Of a stretch of 64,000 nucleotides of DNA, positions 16,900-25,828 are shown piece by piece. The notes under the pieces were generated by a model. It saw only the letters and a list, made by a program, of their open reading frames with translations, had not been told where the DNA came from and did no database searches. Position 1 is the stretch's first letter, and every line of letters begins with the position of its first letter. The position numbers were made by a program, and so were the translations under genes. The stretch comes from Bovifimicola ammoniilytica (lineage in GTDB: Bacteria; Bacillota; Clostridia; Lachnospirales; Lachnospiraceae). Location: contig NZ_JAOQJN010000005.1 in the NCBI RefSeq assembly GCF_025567085.1, positions 186,001-250,000 of the forward strand. Reading direction: 5' to 3'.

Positions 16900-18420
16900 A
16901 TGGCATCAACATTTTTTGGATTAAATATTGCGACATCAGGAATAAGTGCTGCACAGGCAGGATTATCTACGACTATGCATAATGTTGCAAATGAGAATAC
17001 AAAAGGGTATTCAAGACAGCAGGTTTCGCAGTCAGCAGCTAATGCCATAAGATTTTACACCTCTTATGGAATGCTTGGCGCAGGAGTAGAAGTATCAAAG
17101 ATATCCCAGGTAAGAGATTCTTACTATGATGATAAATACAGATATAATCAGGCTAAAGTAGGGGAATATACATCCAAAGATACATATGCATTACAGATAG
17201 AGGATTATTTCAATGAGTTTGAAACTGATGGATTTATTGTAGAATATGAGAATCTTTTCGATACATTGAAGTCTATGCAGGGAAATCCGTCAGAATTGAC
17301 ATACAGAAATGAATTCTTAAGCAGCTGTCAGACAATAGCAGAATATTTCAATGACATACAGACTAAACTTACTAATCTTCAGCAGGAAACTAATACAGAA
17401 GTCAGTAACTTAGTAGACAGAATTAATACTATTTCGTCGCAGGTTGCATCACTTACGAAACAGATTAATACAGTAGAACTTACCGGTGCAGTCGCAAATG
17501 ACTTAAGAGATAAACGTGAATTACTGCTTGACGAATTATCAGAGATAATACCTATTGAAGTGACAGAAAATATTGGCAAGAATGGTAATTCGGAATTCGA
17601 TGTTAAGGTTCAGGGTGTGACACTGGTTGATACATATGACAGTATGCAGCTATATACAGTTGAAAGAGAGAATCCAAAGAATTCAATGGATTCACCGGGG
17701 CTTTACGACATATATTTCCAAGGTACAAAATTAGATGTGCAGGCAATGGGACTTTCAGGTTCGCTAAGAGCCGCACTTGATGTACGTGATGGTAATAACG
17801 GAACAATTGAAGAAGGCAATCCTGATTGTGAGGCTATTAAGTACAAAGGAATACCACATTATGTGAATAAGATTCAGGTATTTAAAAAGACAATAACTAA
17901 TCTGTTTAATGACATACATCAGAAGAATACCAGAAAAGATGAAAATGGTAATGATGTACCTGCTAATTATAACTTATATGGTAATACTACAGAGAATTTA
18001 CCGATATTCAAATTGTCAGACAATGGAGTGCTTACTGTTAATCAGGAGTTAATAGATGATCCATCATTACTTGCAGCTTCAGAATATCCTATTAACGATG
18101 GTAAAGAAGATGCAGGACTTATAGATAAATTTATAGCACTTAAAGATAAACAGGCATTCAGCAATTATACGGCAAGTGATTTCTTGCAGAGTATAGTATC
18201 AGAAATCGCTGTAGATGTTAAGAAAGCACAGACATTTGAGAAGAACCATGCCAATATCCAGAAGAGCATAGAGAATCAGAAAATGTCAGTGTCAGGTGTC
18301 GATGGAGATGAGGAAAGTATGAACCTTGTTAAGTATCAGGAGGCATTCGAACTTTCGTCAAAAATGATATCGGTTATGCAGGAAATATATAATAAACTTA
18401 TAAACGAAATGGGGGTATAG
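16900..18420 (+). CDS. flgK2: Flagellar hook-associated protein FlgK, second copy
   Basis: The 506-residue product is again FlgK-type (FFGLNIATSGISAAQAGLST with HNVANENTKGYSRQQ; ending DEESMNLVKYQEAFELSSKM). It is shorter than the first copy and clearly diverged, so this is an old duplication and not a recent one. Both genes keep intact termini needed for axial assembly. The stop codon at 18418-18420 abuts the structured leader of flgL. Confidence 0.9.
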   Translation: MASTFFGLNIATSGISAAQAGLSTTMHNVANENTKGYSRQQVSQSAANAIRFYTSYGMLGAGVEVSKISQVRDSYYDDKYRYNQAKVGEYTSKDTYALQIEDYFNEFETDGFIVEYENLFDTLKSMQGNPSELTYRNEFLSSCQTIAEYFNDIQTKLTNLQQETNTEVSNLVDRINTISSQVASLTKQINTVELTGAVANDLRDKRELLLDELSEIIPIEVTENIGKNGNSEFDVKVQGVTLVDTYDSMQLYTVERENPKNSMDSPGLYDIYFQGTKLDVQAMGLSGSLRAALDVRDGNNGTIEEGNPDCEAIKYKGIPHYVNKIQVFKKTITNLFNDIHQKNTRKDENGNDVPANYNLYGNTTENLPIFKLSDNGVLTVNQELIDDPSLLAASEYPINDGKEDAGLIDKFIALKDKQAFSNYTASDFLQSIVSEIAVDVKKAQTFEKNHANIQKSIENQKMSVSGVDGDEESMNLVKYQEAFELSSKMISVMQEIYNKLINEMGV

Positions 18421-18566
18421 TGTGAATGAATTATGCTGATGCGCTAATTCATTCACACAGCTAATTGTATCGCGGGCGCTACAATTAGCCATATATGGCA
18501 GATAAGAAATTGCATACGCAATTTCTTATCGCCCATTCGCGACAAGTCGCTCATAAATGAGGTTAA
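18421..18566 (+). promoter_or_regulatory. Structured leader element, type I (copy A)
   Basis: Four consecutive hairpins: TGTGAATGAATTA/TAATTCATTCACA with loop containing TGATGCG; GCTAATTGTA/TACAATTAGC; GATAAGAAATTGC/GCAATTTCTTATC; and GCGAC-AA-GTCGC, then AAATGAGG. Equivalent stems with other sequences occur at 62718, 38261 and 60494. Confidence 0.8.
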
Positions 18567-18708
18567 TGTGAAATAATTGCACTGATGTGGCAATTATTCC
18601 ACACAGCTAATTGTTCGCAGGCAAAACAATTAGTATATATCGCAGAACTGAATTTGAAATTCAGCTCGCGGTTCCTCTGGAATATATGCCTGCGGAATGG
18701 AGTAAGGT
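18567..18708 (+). promoter_or_regulatory. Structured leader element, type II (copy B), carrying the flgL SD
   Basis: Stems GTGAAATAATTGC/GCAATTATTCCAC (loop ACTGATGTG), CTAATTGTT/AACAATTAG and CTGAATT/AATTCAG. Loop bases CGCAGGCA (18616-18623) are perfectly complementary to TGCCTGCG (18687-18694), four bases before the GGAG that serves flgL. TTCCTC at 18672-18677 is also complementary to the SD region. Confidence 0.8.
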
Positions 18709-20202
18709 ATGAGAATTACAAATGGAATTTTGATAAATAATTCATTAAACAACATTAATAATAATAAAACTAATATGGATACCCTTAATACGCAGCTTGC
18801 ATCTGAGAAGAAGATTCAGAGACCATCGGATGATCCTATAATTGCAATCAGAGCATTAAGATTTCGCTCTACTTTATCAGAGATAAATCAGTATCTATCA
18901 AAGAATATACCTGATGCAGAGTCATGGATGACTGAGACTGAAAGAGCACTTGAGAATACTGTAAAGGTATTAAGTGATATAACAGAATATTGTAACCAGG
19001 CTGTTAACGGATATTATGATACAACTAATAAGAATACTATAGTAAGCCAGTTAAAAGCATACAGAGACCAGATATATAGTGATGCTAATGCAGATTGTGC
19101 CGGAAGGACAATTTTTACGGGATATAAAACTGATGGAACTCTTACATTTACAAGTGATAATGAAAAAAAGTATGAGATTACACAGAAATTTAATGATAGT
19201 GCAATTGGTACTGTGAATAAAGTATCTAACGGATTAGATATTTCAGGAATAAATGATTCTACAATAGCAGGAACGGATATTTCAGCCATTAAATTGCCTA
19301 CCCAGGTAACAGCTTATAGAATAAGACTTGGCTATGATAAGTTAGAAGCTGGCTCGGGTGCAGTTATAAATCTTACTGAGACAGGTGAGAGCATTACTAC
19401 TGTTACTAAGACTTCTACAGACATCGGCTCATATGAACCTGGAGCAGGCGAAGCATATTATCTTGCAGATACAGGCGAATTGATTCTTGGTAAAGATGTA
19501 TATAAGAAGCTGTCAGAGGCAAAAGCCGATTCAGAGGGTAATAGTTTTAAGATAACCTACACCAAAAAAGGTTTTAATAAAGGTGAACTTGATCCAATTC
19601 AGTATTTCGACTGTGTAGACATGACAGATGATAATCCTGATAACTGGGTAACATATACGAATAGAAAACAAGATATTAAATATGAGATTAATTTCAATCA
19701 GGACATAAAGATTAATACTCAGGGTAAAGAAGTATTTAATCAGGATATGACAAGAGACTTGGACGATATCATTGAAAGTGTTAACTATGCAATGAACGTC
19801 GAAGAGAAGAAGTCGAGAATAGAGAAAATGTATAATTCGGCTAAGGAAGGCAGCACAGAGCAGAAGAAATACAAAGAATTACTTGATCTATGTGACAGAG
19901 AATTAGATTTCGCAAAGAAGAATATGGAGAAAGCATTTACATATGGATTAAGTGTGTTTAATAAACATCAGGATTCGGTCAGCTTAGCAGAGGCTGATGT
20001 AGGTGCCAGACTTAAACGATTAGAACTTAACGAAAGCAGACTTTCAGATCAGCAGACAACAGTTAAGAAGCTGATGAGTACAAATGAAGAGATAAATGTT
20101 TCAAATATAGCAATTAAGATTAAAGAAGCAGAAAGCATTTACGATGCATCACTTGCGGCAGCATCTATGGTAGTGCAGAAGAAGTTATTAGATTTCTTAT
20201 AA
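18709..20202 (+). CDS. flgL: Flagellar hook-associated protein FlgL
   Basis: The 497-residue product has the flagellin-like FlgL ends (MRITNGILINNSLNNINNNK with QRPSDDPIIAIRALRFRS; ending with IYDASLAAASMVVQKKLLDFL). FlgL is the second junction protein between hook and filament. It is about 200 residues longer than Bacillus FlgL, with an extra central region (~150-350) that is probably surface exposed. Its SD lies inside the structured leader, so translation may be controlled there. Confidence 0.92.
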   Translation: MRITNGILINNSLNNINNNKTNMDTLNTQLASEKKIQRPSDDPIIAIRALRFRSTLSEINQYLSKNIPDAESWMTETERALENTVKVLSDITEYCNQAVNGYYDTTNKNTIVSQLKAYRDQIYSDANADCAGRTIFTGYKTDGTLTFTSDNEKKYEITQKFNDSAIGTVNKVSNGLDISGINDSTIAGTDISAIKLPTQVTAYRIRLGYDKLEAGSGAVINLTETGESITTVTKTSTDIGSYEPGAGEAYYLADTGELILGKDVYKKLSEAKADSEGNSFKITYTKKGFNKGELDPIQYFDCVDMTDDNPDNWVTYTNRKQDIKYEINFNQDIKINTQGKEVFNQDMTRDLDDIIESVNYAMNVEEKKSRIEKMYNSAKEGSTEQKKYKELLDLCDRELDFAKKNMEKAFTYGLSVFNKHQDSVSLAEADVGARLKRLELNESRLSDQQTTVKKLMSTNEEINVSNIAIKIKEAESIYDASLAAASMVVQKKLLDFL

Positions 20203-20226
20203 AATGTAATGGAGGCGTGACTATAT

Positions 20227-20694
20227 ATGAAAATCGAGACAAGATTATTTGGGAATATTGAAATAGATGTTAATAAAATTATTAATTTCAGCGATGGAAT
20301 CATAGGATTCGAAGACTTAAAACAGTTTATGATAATGCATGATGCAGAATCGGAGAAATCTAAGATATTATGGCTTCAGTCATTAGATGATGGAAACATT
20401 GCATTACCTGTGATTGACCCGCTTATGATTAAGGCGGATTACAATCCTGTTGTTGAAGATGAGTTATTTAAAAATATTGGTGAATTAGTGGATGGAGAAA
20501 TATTTGTACTTACTACACTTACAGTGCCGGCAGATATAACTAAGATAACCACTAATCTAAAAGCACCTATTGTAATTAATCCGGTCACTTTAAAGGGCTG
20601 CCAGATAATAGTGGATAATGATGATTATGTCGTTAGATACCCTATATATGATATATTAAAGTCATCAAAGGTGGCAGATAAGGAGGGCGAATAG
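20227..20694 (+). CDS. fliW: Flagellar assembly factor FliW
   Basis: The 155-residue protein fits FliW (INFSDGIIGFEDLKQFMI; WLQSLDDGNIALPVIDP). FliW binds free flagellin and, when flagellin is scarce, binds CsrA and relieves CsrA repression of flagellin translation. GGAGGCG precedes the ATG. Its stop codon directly abuts the csrA start, so the two are coupled. Confidence 0.95.
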   Translation: MKIETRLFGNIEIDVNKIINFSDGIIGFEDLKQFMIMHDAESEKSKILWLQSLDDGNIALPVIDPLMIKADYNPVVEDELFKNIGELVDGEIFVLTTLTVPADITKITTNLKAPIVINPVTLKGCQIIVDNDDYVVRYPIYDILKSSKVADKEGE

Positions 20695-20913
20695 ATGCTT
20701 GCATTATCAAGGAAAAAAGACGAGGCAATTGTAATTAATAATAATATAGAGATAACTGTATTAGAAGTGAAAGGTGACCATGTGAAACTTGGTATATCTG
20801 CACCAAAATCAGTGCCAATATATAGGAAAGAAGTGTATTTACAGATACAGGAATCGAATAGGGAAGCAGCTGATGCATCAGCAGTAGAAGGATTAAAGAA
20901 ATTATTTGAATAA
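20695..20913 (+). CDS. csrA: Carbon storage regulator CsrA
   Basis: The 72-residue protein is a typical CsrA dimer subunit (MLALSRKKDEAIVINNNIEI, VKLGISAPKSVPIYRKEVY). It binds GGA motifs in RNA hairpin loops and SDs. The flagellin leader at 24711-24808 offers several such sites. Translation probably depends on coupling to fliW: there is zero spacing and GGAGGGCGA lies inside the fliW end. Confidence 0.96.
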   Translation: MLALSRKKDEAIVINNNIEITVLEVKGDHVKLGISAPKSVPIYRKEVYLQIQESNREAADASAVEGLKKLFE

Positions 20914-20917
20914 CTGT

Positions 20918-20944
20918 TAAATATTTATATAAAAATGTCGATAG
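20918..20944 (+). promoter_or_regulatory. Possible SigD promoter before flaG
   Basis: TAAA, 15 bases, then GTCGATAG (six of eight match GCCGATAA). It lies in the only sizeable gap between csrA and flaG. Confidence 0.45.
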
Positions 20945-20986
20945 ATAATGTAATAAAGAATGAATTTCACATGGAGGTGAATTGTT

Positions 20987-21415
20987 ATGGCAATTGAAGG
21001 CGTAACAGGTGCAGCAGCAACATATCAGGCAGCACCACAGATAACAAAGGTAGAGAAGCCGGAAGCGGCTCGTACAGTTAGCGGCTTTTCAGGAGCCGAA
21101 GGATCTGTCAGCGAGATTAGTAAAGATACAAGGATAGTAGAGAATGCTAATAATTCATCATTAGATAGCAATACTGATGGTAAAGGCAGGCAGATGTCAG
21201 AAGAGACTATGAAACAGACGCTTAGTGATATTAATAAGAAGCTAAGTAATACGGAATGTGTATTCGGAGTGCATGAAGCAACTAATCGTGTAACTATACA
21301 GATAGTTGATAAAAACACTAAAGAAGTAATTAAAGAGATACCGCCAGAGAAGACTTTGGACATGATTGCTAAAGTATGGGAATTAGCAGGTATCTTAGTA
21401 GATGAAAAGTTATAA
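20987..21415 (+). CDS. flaG: FlaG-family flagellar protein
   Basis: The 142-residue protein has a disordered N-terminal half and the FlaG C-terminal domain (LSDINKKLSNTECVFGVHEA, VTIQIVDKNTKEVIKEIPPE). FlaG proteins affect filament length in several bacteria. Its place directly before fliD matches Bacillus yvyC. ATGGAGGTGA is a strong SD. Confidence 0.9.
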   Translation: MAIEGVTGAAATYQAAPQITKVEKPEAARTVSGFSGAEGSVSEISKDTRIVENANNSSLDSNTDGKGRQMSEETMKQTLSDINKKLSNTECVFGVHEATNRVTIQIVDKNTKEVIKEIPPEKTLDMIAKVWELAGILVDEKL

Positions 21416-21455
21416 ACTACATTATTAACTATTAGTAGTAGAAAAGAGGTAGAAT

Positions 21456-23693
21456 ATGGGCAGTAATGTATCTATATCAGGACTTGTTTCAAATCTTGAC
21501 ACCGATTCAATTGTTAGTGCGTTAGTATCAGCATATTCCACAAAGAAAGATAAATATGTAAAGGCACAGACTAAACTTGAATGGAAGCAGGATGCGTGGA
21601 AAGAATTAAATACAAAGATATATAGTTTCTATAGTGGTACATTGTCATCACTTAGATTTTCTAATGCATTTTCTAAGAAAGCATCATCTGTAGACAGTAC
21701 AAAGGCTACAGTTAAGGCGAGTAGCGATGCTGTATCAGGTACGCAGAAACTTAAGATTAAGCAACTTGCTAAATCAGGCTATCTGACAGGTGCAGTTGTT
21801 AAATCAAGTGACGGAAGTAATACAAAACTTACAGGCTCATCTAAGTTATCAGAACTTGGAATAGAAGATGGAAGCAGTATATCTGTTAAGGTTGGCAATA
21901 CAGAGAAGACAATTACACTTAATGGAAGTGATAGTGTTAATACAGCAGTGGCAAGATTAAAAGAAGCAGGGCTTAATGCAAGCTTTGATGAGACTAACCA
22001 GAGATTCTTCGTAAGTTCCAAGACAAGTGGCTCTGAGGGAGAGTTCTCAATTATAGGCGCTAATTCATCAGGCTTAAAAGCACTTAGTGGTATGGGACTT
22101 AATTCAGTCACATCTGCAGATGTTGAATCATACAGATATTGGGCTGCACTTACAGATGATGATATAAGCAACTTTACAGACACAGATTATACTAAGCAGA
22201 AGACTGCATTGTATGATCTTACAGATGAAGTGTCTATGAATAAACTCAAAGATACATTGAGATCTACACTTGAGAAGGCTAATGAGAGCAATGAGACTTT
22301 AGGCAAGGCTAATAAGTTAATCGATTATAAATTAGATGCAATAAATGAAGTATCGGGCTTGTCATTAGAAGATAGAAGTGCACTTATCAGTAAAGCAGCT
22401 GAGAGAATGACAGAAATTTCATCAAAGAAAGAACTTACCGATGAAGACAAGGCTGAGTTAGAAGAACTTCAGGCAAAACATGAGATATATGTTGCTTCTG
22501 CAAATGCTACATTTAATGTAGAAGCGGAGAAAAAGAAATATGAAGATGAGAAAACAGAGAATCAGAAGATAATTGATGCAAATGTTGCGACTATAGATAC
22601 AGCTAATAAGGCACTTGCTGATAATGACGGTTTTACAGCATATGTAAATGGTCTCAATGATGATATAACTAAGAAGAATGCAGAGTTAAAAGAGACAATA
22701 TTAGATAATTACAATACTAAGAGAAGTAATGCTAAAGAATTTGTTAAGGCATATGACATTGTAAATGATGCAAATGCTGATAAGACAAGCGATGAATATA
22801 AGAATGCATTACAACTCATAGGTGATAATTCAGGTTCAGGAACAGGTGCAGTCCGTATTCAGGGACAGGATGCTATTGTAGAATTAAATGGTGCTACATT
22901 TACATCTGCATCTAATAACTTCCAGATTAATGGATTGACTATTACGGCAAACCAGTTAACAGGTGCTGATGAAGAAATATCTATCACAACAAATACAGAT
23001 ACACAAGGTATCTATGATATGATTAAAGGCTTCTTCACAGAATATAATACACTTATCAAGGAAATGGATTCTTTATATAATGCAGATTCAGCTAAGGGTT
23101 ATGAACCACTTACTGATGATGAGAAAGAAGCTATGACTGATAAAGAAATAGAGAAATGGGAAGAAAAGATTAAGAAAGCATTATTAAGACGTGATGATAC
23201 ATTACAGTCTGTATCGGATTCTGTTAAGAATGCATTCCAGAAGAGTTATGAGATTAATGGAAAGAAGTATTCTTTATCTTCATTCGGTATAAAGACCGGA
23301 GGATATTTCACATCAGGCGATAACGAGAAATCAATATTCCATATTGATGGTGATTCTAAAGATTCAACATCATCAGGTAATACAGACAAATTAATGGCAG
23401 CAATTGCTTCAGATCCTGATACAGTATGCGAGTTCTTCAATAAACTTGCAGATGGTGTATATGCTGAATTGAGTAACAAGATGAAAGGTACTACACTTAG
23501 CAGTGCATATACAGTATATAATGACAAATCAATGAAGAACGAGTATAATGAATATACTAAGACTATAAAGAGCTGGGAAGAAAAGATAGAGTCATATGAA
23601 GAAAAATACAGAAAACAGTTTACAGCAATGGAAAAGGCATTAGCAACACTTAATTCTAACAGTTCTTCATTAACAGGTCTATTAGGTTCCTGA
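21456..23693 (+). CDS. fliD: Flagellar filament cap protein FliD
   Basis: The 745-residue product has the FliD N-terminus (SISGLVSNLDTDSIVSALVS) and a C-terminus with coiled-coil helices (YEEKYRKQFTAMEKALATLN, ending SSLTGLLGS). FliD caps the filament and folds flagellin at the tip. It is about 250 residues longer than Bacillus FliD, with a helical, Lys/Glu/Asn-rich insertion around residues 250-450. fliS follows. Confidence 0.93.
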   Translation: MGSNVSISGLVSNLDTDSIVSALVSAYSTKKDKYVKAQTKLEWKQDAWKELNTKIYSFYSGTLSSLRFSNAFSKKASSVDSTKATVKASSDAVSGTQKLKIKQLAKSGYLTGAVVKSSDGSNTKLTGSSKLSELGIEDGSSISVKVGNTEKTITLNGSDSVNTAVARLKEAGLNASFDETNQRFFVSSKTSGSEGEFSIIGANSSGLKALSGMGLNSVTSADVESYRYWAALTDDDISNFTDTDYTKQKTALYDLTDEVSMNKLKDTLRSTLEKANESNETLGKANKLIDYKLDAINEVSGLSLEDRSALISKAAERMTEISSKKELTDEDKAELEELQAKHEIYVASANATFNVEAEKKKYEDEKTENQKIIDANVATIDTANKALADNDGFTAYVNGLNDDITKKNAELKETILDNYNTKRSNAKEFVKAYDIVNDANADKTSDEYKNALQLIGDNSGSGTGAVRIQGQDAIVELNGATFTSASNNFQINGLTITANQLTGADEEISITTNTDTQGIYDMIKGFFTEYNTLIKEMDSLYNADSAKGYEPLTDDEKEAMTDKEIEKWEEKIKKALLRRDDTLQSVSDSVKNAFQKSYEINGKKYSLSSFGIKTGGYFTSGDNEKSIFHIDGDSKDSTSSGNTDKLMAAIASDPDTVCEFFNKLADGVYAELSNKMKGTTLSSAYTVYNDKSMKNEYNEYTKTIKSWEEKIESYEEKYRKQFTAMEKALATLNSNSSSLTGLLGS

Positions 23694-23733
23694 TAGTTAA
23701 TAATTTAGAGAAGGTTGAAAAGGAGAAGACAAG

Positions 23734-24105
23734 ATGTCATTTGGCAATCCATATGCTAATTATGCAAATACGAAGATACAGACAGCAACTCCTGCTCAGT
23801 TGACATTAATGCTTTATGACGGAGCTATTAAATTCTGTAATCTGGCTATAAATGCAGTTGAAGAAGGACAGATAGAAATGGCTAATACTAATATTAAAAA
23901 AGTTGAGGCTATAATTGCAGAGTTTAGAGCGACACTTAATTTTAAATATCCTGTAGCAAAGGATTTCGATAACGTATACGAATACCTCGGAAGAAGACTC
24001 TTAGAAGCAAATTTGCACAAGGATAAGGAAATATTAGAAGAAGTGTTATCTCATCTGCGTGTTATGAGAGAAACATGGACAGAAGTTATGAAACAGAGCA
24101 AATAG
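23734..24105 (+). CDS. fliS: Flagellin export chaperone FliS
   Basis: The 123-residue helical protein fits FliS (NPYANYANTKIQTATPAQLT, LMLYDGAIKFCNLA). FliS binds the C-terminal helices of flagellin and keeps it monomeric until export. AAAGGAGAAG precedes the start. Confidence 0.95.
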   Translation: MSFGNPYANYANTKIQTATPAQLTLMLYDGAIKFCNLAINAVEEGQIEMANTNIKKVEAIIAEFRATLNFKYPVAKDFDNVYEYLGRRLLEANLHKDKEILEEVLSHLRVMRETWTEVMKQSK

Positions 24106-24132
24106 CAAAGAGAAGCGGGGTGATTAAACTTA

Positions 24133-24615
24133 ATGGAGAATGGTAGAGAATATTTATCTATTTTAACAGAGAGTTTAAAAAAGAAGATTACTATATTGGA
24201 TGAAATATTACTTCTTAATCAGAAACAGTTAGAATCTGTATCAGGTAATGAAATAGATGATGATTTATTCAATGAAATAATAGATAAGAAAGATATATAT
24301 ATTAAGGAAATCAATAATCTTGATAAAGGTTTCGAACAGGTATATGAAAGAATTAAGAGTGAGATAACTGGCAATACCGATAAGTTTAGTAGTGAAATAG
24401 CTGTATTGAAACAGCTTATCTCGCAGATTACCGAGAAATCGATGGAAGTCCAGCTTAGTGAGAAGAGAAATAAACAAGCAGTCCTAAAGAAGATGAGTGA
24501 AGAAAAGACAAAGATTCATCAGACCAGGAATGCTAATAAAGTGGCATCTAATTATTATAATAATATGAATAAGGTCAATTATGTAGAACCACAGTTTATG
24601 GACAAGAAAAAATAA
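24133..24615 (+). CDS. FliT/FlgN-like helical protein
   Basis: The 160-residue product is nearly all helix and highly charged, with no motif that names a family. It directly follows fliS, the place of fliT in Bacillus, and its start (REYLSILTESLKKKITILDE) has a FlgN-like pattern. A chaperone role is an inference from position and composition. It ends with a basic tail (FMDKKK). Confidence 0.65.
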   Translation: MENGREYLSILTESLKKKITILDEILLLNQKQLESVSGNEIDDDLFNEIIDKKDIYIKEINNLDKGFEQVYERIKSEITGNTDKFSSEIAVLKQLISQITEKSMEVQLSEKRNKQAVLKKMSEEKTKIHQTRNANKVASNYYNNMNKVNYVEPQFMDKKK

Positions 24616-24648
24616 TTAAAAAAATATACAAAAAAATTAATTTAGGTA

Positions 24649-24675
24649 TAAAGTATTCGGTACATATGCCGATAT
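24649..24675 (+). promoter_or_regulatory. SigD (sigma-28) promoter of flagellin
   Basis: TAAA, 15 bases, GCCGATAT, the same hexad and spacing as before flgM. It gives a leader of about 130 bases. Confidence 0.85.
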
Positions 24676-24710
24676 AATATACAAGTAAAACAAATAAGTA
24701 ATTTACTTAT

Positions 24711-24808
24711 GTGACGGGAACGATGGAGCGTACGGCCGGAGGGAAAGTTACACAACAAAAAAAATTAAGTAATCAGTAGCATGGAAGCTACTGCATATTC
24801 AAGGAGGA
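24711..24808 (+). promoter_or_regulatory. Flagellin leader with candidate CsrA sites
   Basis: The hairpin CAGTAGC-ATGGAA-GCTACTG (24774-24793) displays GGA in its loop. AAGGAGGA (24801-24808) is the SD and a second site. Another ATGGA at 24723 sits between ACG and CGT, and GGAGGGA at 24738 adds more GGA. This matches the two-site arrangement known for CsrA on the Bacillus hag leader. Confidence 0.7.
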
Positions 24809-24814
24809 ATTATT

Positions 24815-25627
24815 ATGGTAATACAGCATAATCTTACAGCAATGAACACTAACAGACAGTTAGGTATCACAACAGGCAATCAGGCAAAATCAACAGAGAA
24901 ATTATCTTCAGGTTACAGAATCAACCGTGCAGGTGATGATGCAGCAGGTTTAACAATTTCAGAGAAGATGAGAAGCCAGATCAGAGGTCTTAACAAAGCT
25001 TCTTCTAACGCAGAAGATGGTGTATCTTTAATCCAGACAGCTGAAGGCGCTTTAAATGAAGCTCATTCAATTCTTCAGAGAATGAATGAATTATCTACAC
25101 AGGCAGCTAACGATACTAATACAACATCTGATAGAACAGCTATCCAGAAGGAAATCGATGCACTTACATCAGAACTTTCAAGAATTGCTTCTACAACACA
25201 GTTCAATACAATGAACTTACTTGATGGTAAATTCACAGGAAAGAATCTTCAGGTTGGTGCTCTTGAAGGACAGAAGATTTCTATCTCAATCAGCACAATG
25301 AATGCTAAGGCACTTGGTGTTGCTAGCTTAGATGTTACATCATTCACAAAAGCTGGTTCAGCTATGACAAAAGTTCAGAAGGCTATCAGCGCAGTATCTA
25401 CACAGCGTTCAGCTCTTGGTGCTTTACAGAACAGATTAGAGCATACAATTGCTAACCTTGATACAACATCTGAGAATACAAGTGCAGCTGAATCTCGTAT
25501 TCGTGACGTTGATATGGCTGAAGAAATGGTTGAATACAGCAAGAATAACATTCTTGCACAGGCAGGTCAGTCAATGCTTGCACAGGCTAACCAGTCAACA
25601 CAGGGTGTTCTCTCATTATTAGGCTAA
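24815..25627 (+). CDS. hag: Flagellin
   Basis: The 270-residue protein consists of the conserved N-terminal (MVIQHNLTAMNTNRQLGITT, GYRINRAGDDAAGLTISEKM) and C-terminal (ESRIRDVDMAEEMVEYSKNN) D0/D1 regions with a short middle and no large D2/D3 domains. Codon use is more biased than in neighbours, as expected of a highly expressed gene. It follows a SigD promoter and a CsrA-type leader and is ended by a strong terminator. The downstream Maf and Pse genes probably glycosylate it. Confidence 0.97.
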   Translation: MVIQHNLTAMNTNRQLGITTGNQAKSTEKLSSGYRINRAGDDAAGLTISEKMRSQIRGLNKASSNAEDGVSLIQTAEGALNEAHSILQRMNELSTQAANDTNTTSDRTAIQKEIDALTSELSRIASTTQFNTMNLLDGKFTGKNLQVGALEGQKISISISTMNAKALGVASLDVTSFTKAGSAMTKVQKAISAVSTQRSALGALQNRLEHTIANLDTTSENTSAAESRIRDVDMAEEMVEYSKNNILAQAGQSMLAQANQSTQGVLSLLG

Positions 25628-25643
25628 TTAAGAGTACTATCAT

Positions 25644-25689
25644 AAAAGAAAAGGATCATACATCATTTGATGTATGGTCTTTTTCTTTT
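25644..25689 (+). terminator. Flagellin terminator
   Basis: A stem of about 20 bp, AAAAGAAAAGG-TCATACATCA paired with TGATGTATGG...CTTTTCTTTT, closed by two bases. The A-run/T-run arms suggest it may work in both directions. Confidence 0.92.
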
Positions 25690-25828
25690 GTATACTTGTA
25701 AAATGAATCTCTATAATTAATTTTAATCAGATTGAGGCTGATCAATGGGAAATAACATATAACAAGGTATTATTATTAATATCATATATGCCGATATATA
25801 TTACAGTGTAAAAAGATAGGAGAAGCTA

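Noticed and set aside
24675..24720. c-di-GMP riboswitch in the flagellin leader
   Set aside because: None of the conserved GEMM-I or GEMM-II segments is present; the GGA sites explain the region better.
25790..25797. SigD promoter for maf
   Set aside because: GCCGATAT is present but the position 15 bases upstream reads TATT, not TAAA, so I do not list it as a feature.
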